Assembly (NCBI GenBank): GCA_037144095.1
Contig: JBAWXL010000189.1
Coordinates: 1 to 9,181, forward strand
DNA from: CAIXTV01 sp037144095
GTDB lineage: Bacteria; Bacteroidota; Bacteroidia; Bacteroidales; CAIXTV01
Length of the DNA: 9,181 bases
Direction: 5' to 3'
This document shows positions 8,127 to 9,181 of this stretch, in pieces. The notes beneath the pieces were generated by a model. It saw only the letters and a list, made by a program, of their open reading frames with translations. It searched no databases and was not told the origin of the DNA. Made by a program: the position numbers and the translations under genes. How positions within the stretch are numbered: position 1 is the stretch's first letter; the number at the start of each line of letters is the position of its first letter.

Positions 8127-8942
8127 TTAAGGTTCGTCGAATTGTTGTAAATACTCATCTAACAATTCTTTGAAATTTGTTTTTTTATCAGAAGAATACC
8201 ATAAATCAATAGTTTGTCCCACATTCAACACCGAGCCTTTTGTGAAAGCAGGGCTTTGTTTGCTCACTCTTGCATGGGCAGTGTCGTTTCCGTCTCTGAA
8301 AATTTCCTGACCCAGATTAAGCCCGAGATCAGTCAAAATTTTGTGCACTTCGCTTTGTTTTTTGCCAATCAGCAAAGGAATATTCACTTTGGCATCGTTC
8401 GATCCGCTGCTTAATACCAGCACAATTGCCGAACCTTTTTCTAAACGAGTGTCTGGTTTGATGGGCAAGCCTTTATACTTCTGTGCCAACACAACATTTT
8501 TAAATTCGTTGGGAACATATTCGATGTTTTCGAGTTGCAAGCCAAGCACTTCGAGTTGGCTGATGGCTTGTCGTTGAGTGAGGTCGACAAGGTTAGGCAT
8601 CAACACAAATTCAGGAATTTCCGAAACAATCGTAAGGTAAATTGTTCGATTTTTTTTCACTTTTGCGTTCGGAAGAGGGTCTTGATTCACTATGCTGCCT
8701 TTTGTTTTTTTGGGGTCATGTATTGAATCAATAACAACGAATTGGAAGTTTTTATATTGTTCTTTCTCCTTTAAATCGCTTAGCGATTGCCCGAGAAGGT
8801 TGGGAACCTCCACAAAATTGCCATGACCGGTATAGATACTCAGCCCTTTAATCATAATGAAAAGAATGAGCAAAGTAAGCCCTGTAGCAATTGCTAAATG
8901 CTTAAAAAATACTCGCGAACGGATAAATTGCCAGAAATTCAT
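8127..8942 (-). CDS. Membrane-anchored protein with three PASTA domains
   Basis: The 271-aa protein has a short cytoplasmic N-terminus, one transmembrane helix (about 16-36: hydrophobic, with R8, R10 and K14 before it, so the rest should face the periplasm), then three PASTA repeats at about 44-106, 113-178 and 186-250. Each begins with a V/M/I-P-x-L-x-x motif (VPNLLG, MPNLVD, IPLLIG) and ends with a GS or N-R-T turn and a beta-strand (TIYLTIVS, AIVLVLSSG, TIDLWYSS). PASTA domains in PknB-type kinases and penicillin-binding proteins bind peptidoglycan fragments or beta-lactams. Here no kinase or transpeptidase domain is attached, so a role at the cell wall is inferred only. The C-terminal 20 residues are acidic (KELLDEYLQQFDEP). 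It is the first gene of the cluster and has good promoter candidates upstream. It contains A-runs of eight and seven bases, but the frame stays open. Confidence 0.9.
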   Translation of the reverse strand: MNFWQFIRSRVFFKHLAIATGLTLLILFIMIKGLSIYTGHGNFVEVPNLLGQSLSDLKEKEQYKNFQFVVIDSIHDPKKTKGSIVNQDPLPNAKVKKNRTIYLTIVSEIPEFVLMPNLVDLTQRQAISQLEVLGLQLENIEYVPNEFKNVVLAQKYKGLPIKPDTRLEKGSAIVLVLSSGSNDAKVNIPLLIGKKQSEVHKILTDLGLNLGQEIFRDGNDTAHARVSKQSPAFTKGSVLNVGQTIDLWYSSDKKTNFKELLDEYLQQFDEP

Positions 8943-8978
8943 GTGCTAATGTAAATCAAAATCCTATTAAAACTTCTA

Positions 8979-9008
8979 CAAAAGTAGTGTTATTATGTGA
9001 AATGCAAA
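8979..9008 (-). promoter_or_regulatory. Bacteroidota-type promoter for the PASTA operon (proximal)
   Basis: Read on the minus strand, TTTG (9005-9008) is followed after 18 bases by TACTTTTG (8979-8986). This matches the Bacteroidota primary-sigma consensus TTTG / TAnnTTTG at all defined positions with near-normal spacing. It would start transcription roughly 30 bases before the ATG at 8942, a plausible leader length. Confidence 0.6.
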
Positions 9009-9034
9009 ATTAGGCTAATAATTCAACATAGCAA
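9005..9034 (-). promoter_or_regulatory. Second, overlapping promoter candidate (distal)
   Basis: A second full match to TAnnTTTG, TAATTTTG, lies at 9005-9012 on the minus strand, with TTG at 9032-9034 after a 19-base spacer. Its -7 box contains the TTTG that serves as the -33 box of the proximal candidate, so the two could not be occupied at once. Weaker than the proximal one because only TTG, not TTTG, is present upstream. Confidence 0.35.
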
Positions 9035-9094
9035 TATTTGAATTTATTTTCAGAAAAAACAATTCAAACTGTTGCAAATAGCTTCTTGGATAAC

Positions 9095-9118
9095 ACGCAT
9101 AAAAGTTGTTTTATGCGT
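9095..9118. other. Perfect 10-bp hairpin next to the repeat copies
   Basis: acgcataaaa (9095-9104) and ttttatgcgt (9109-9118) are perfect inverted copies around a 4-nt loop, gttg. Neither strand has a T-tract after the stem, so it does not look like an ordinary rho-independent terminator. Its last base is the first base of the 23-bp repeat at 9118, so it marks the boundary of the repeat region. Confidence 0.6.
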
Positions 9119-9181
9119 CGCGCCGAAAAATACTTGTCCGATAAGCTTATTCCGACCATCGCGCCGAAAAATACTTGTCCG
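9118..9181. repeat. Two exact 23-bp repeats at 41-bp period, truncated by window end
   Basis: Positions 9118-9140 and 9159-9181 are identical over all 23 bases (tcgcgccg, a run of five A, then tacttgtccg). The 18 bases between them contain the perfect palindrome ataagcttat (9141-9150), set inside a looser dyad with GTC at 9136-9138 and GAC at 9154-9156. The second copy ends exactly at the window edge, so the element probably continues to the right. The unit is richer in G+C than its surroundings. A 41-bp period is not a multiple of three and no frame here belongs to a gene. It could be a tandem repeat, an interspersed palindromic element or, less likely, a CRISPR-like array. Confidence 0.75.

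Noticed and set aside
8650..8711. Homopolymer runs (8 and 7 A on the coding strand) as programmed frameshift or phase-variation sites in the PASTA gene
   Set aside because: The frame is intact through both runs and all three PASTA domains are complete. Lysine codons in AT-rich DNA explain the runs.
8214..8726. Three overlapping plus-strand open frames opposite the PASTA gene
   Set aside because: They overlap each other and a well-supported PASTA gene, and show no recognisable motif or upstream promoter.
9118..9181. CRISPR array
   Set aside because: Only two copies are visible, the repeat and spacer (23 and 18 bp) are short for CRISPR, the spacer is itself palindromic, and no cas gene is present. 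It is kept as an unclassified repeat until the right side is seen.

Overview
The window is about 9.2 kb of AT-rich DNA in which all five genes lie on the minus strand. It looks like a chromosomal segment from a member of the Bacteroidota. Three things point there: a C-terminal type IX secretion (T9SS type A) sorting domain, an outer-membrane TonB-dependent receptor with an N-terminal carboxypeptidase-regulatory-like domain, and promoter sequences of the Bacteroidota type (TTTG / TAnnTTTG). None of the starts has a convincing Shine-Dalgarno sequence, which is also usual for this phylum. I cannot name the genus.

Read in the direction of transcription (right to left), the layout is as follows. 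The right edge (8943-9181) is non-coding. It holds two exact copies of a 23-bp repeat spaced 41 bp apart, the second ending at the last base of the window, with a perfect 10-bp hairpin beside the first copy. After that come two overlapping promoter candidates. Next is a tight three-gene cluster: a membrane-anchored protein with three PASTA domains (8127-8942), a secreted T9SS-sorted protein of unknown function (6171-8114), and an RluD-type 23S rRNA pseudouridine synthase (5112-6170). The gaps are 12 bp and 0 bp, so this is very probably one operon. After a 137-bp gap comes a TonB-dependent receptor (2386-4974), and after a further 65 bp a long RelA/SpoT homologue (137-2320). A possible terminator hairpin (69-108) follows it. 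No stretch longer than 300 bases lacks a gene.

The genes are mostly core or conserved-lineage functions: stringent response, rRNA modification, envelope and secretion. I see no phage, transposase, toxin-antitoxin or defence genes. The two most unusual things are the truncated repeat array at the right edge and the RelA/SpoT protein. Its synthetase half looks intact, but the metal and catalytic motif of its ppGpp hydrolase half is altered (HD to HE, and the catalytic Glu-Asp pair replaced by Gly-Lys), which suggests a synthetase-only or regulatory enzyme despite full-length architecture.
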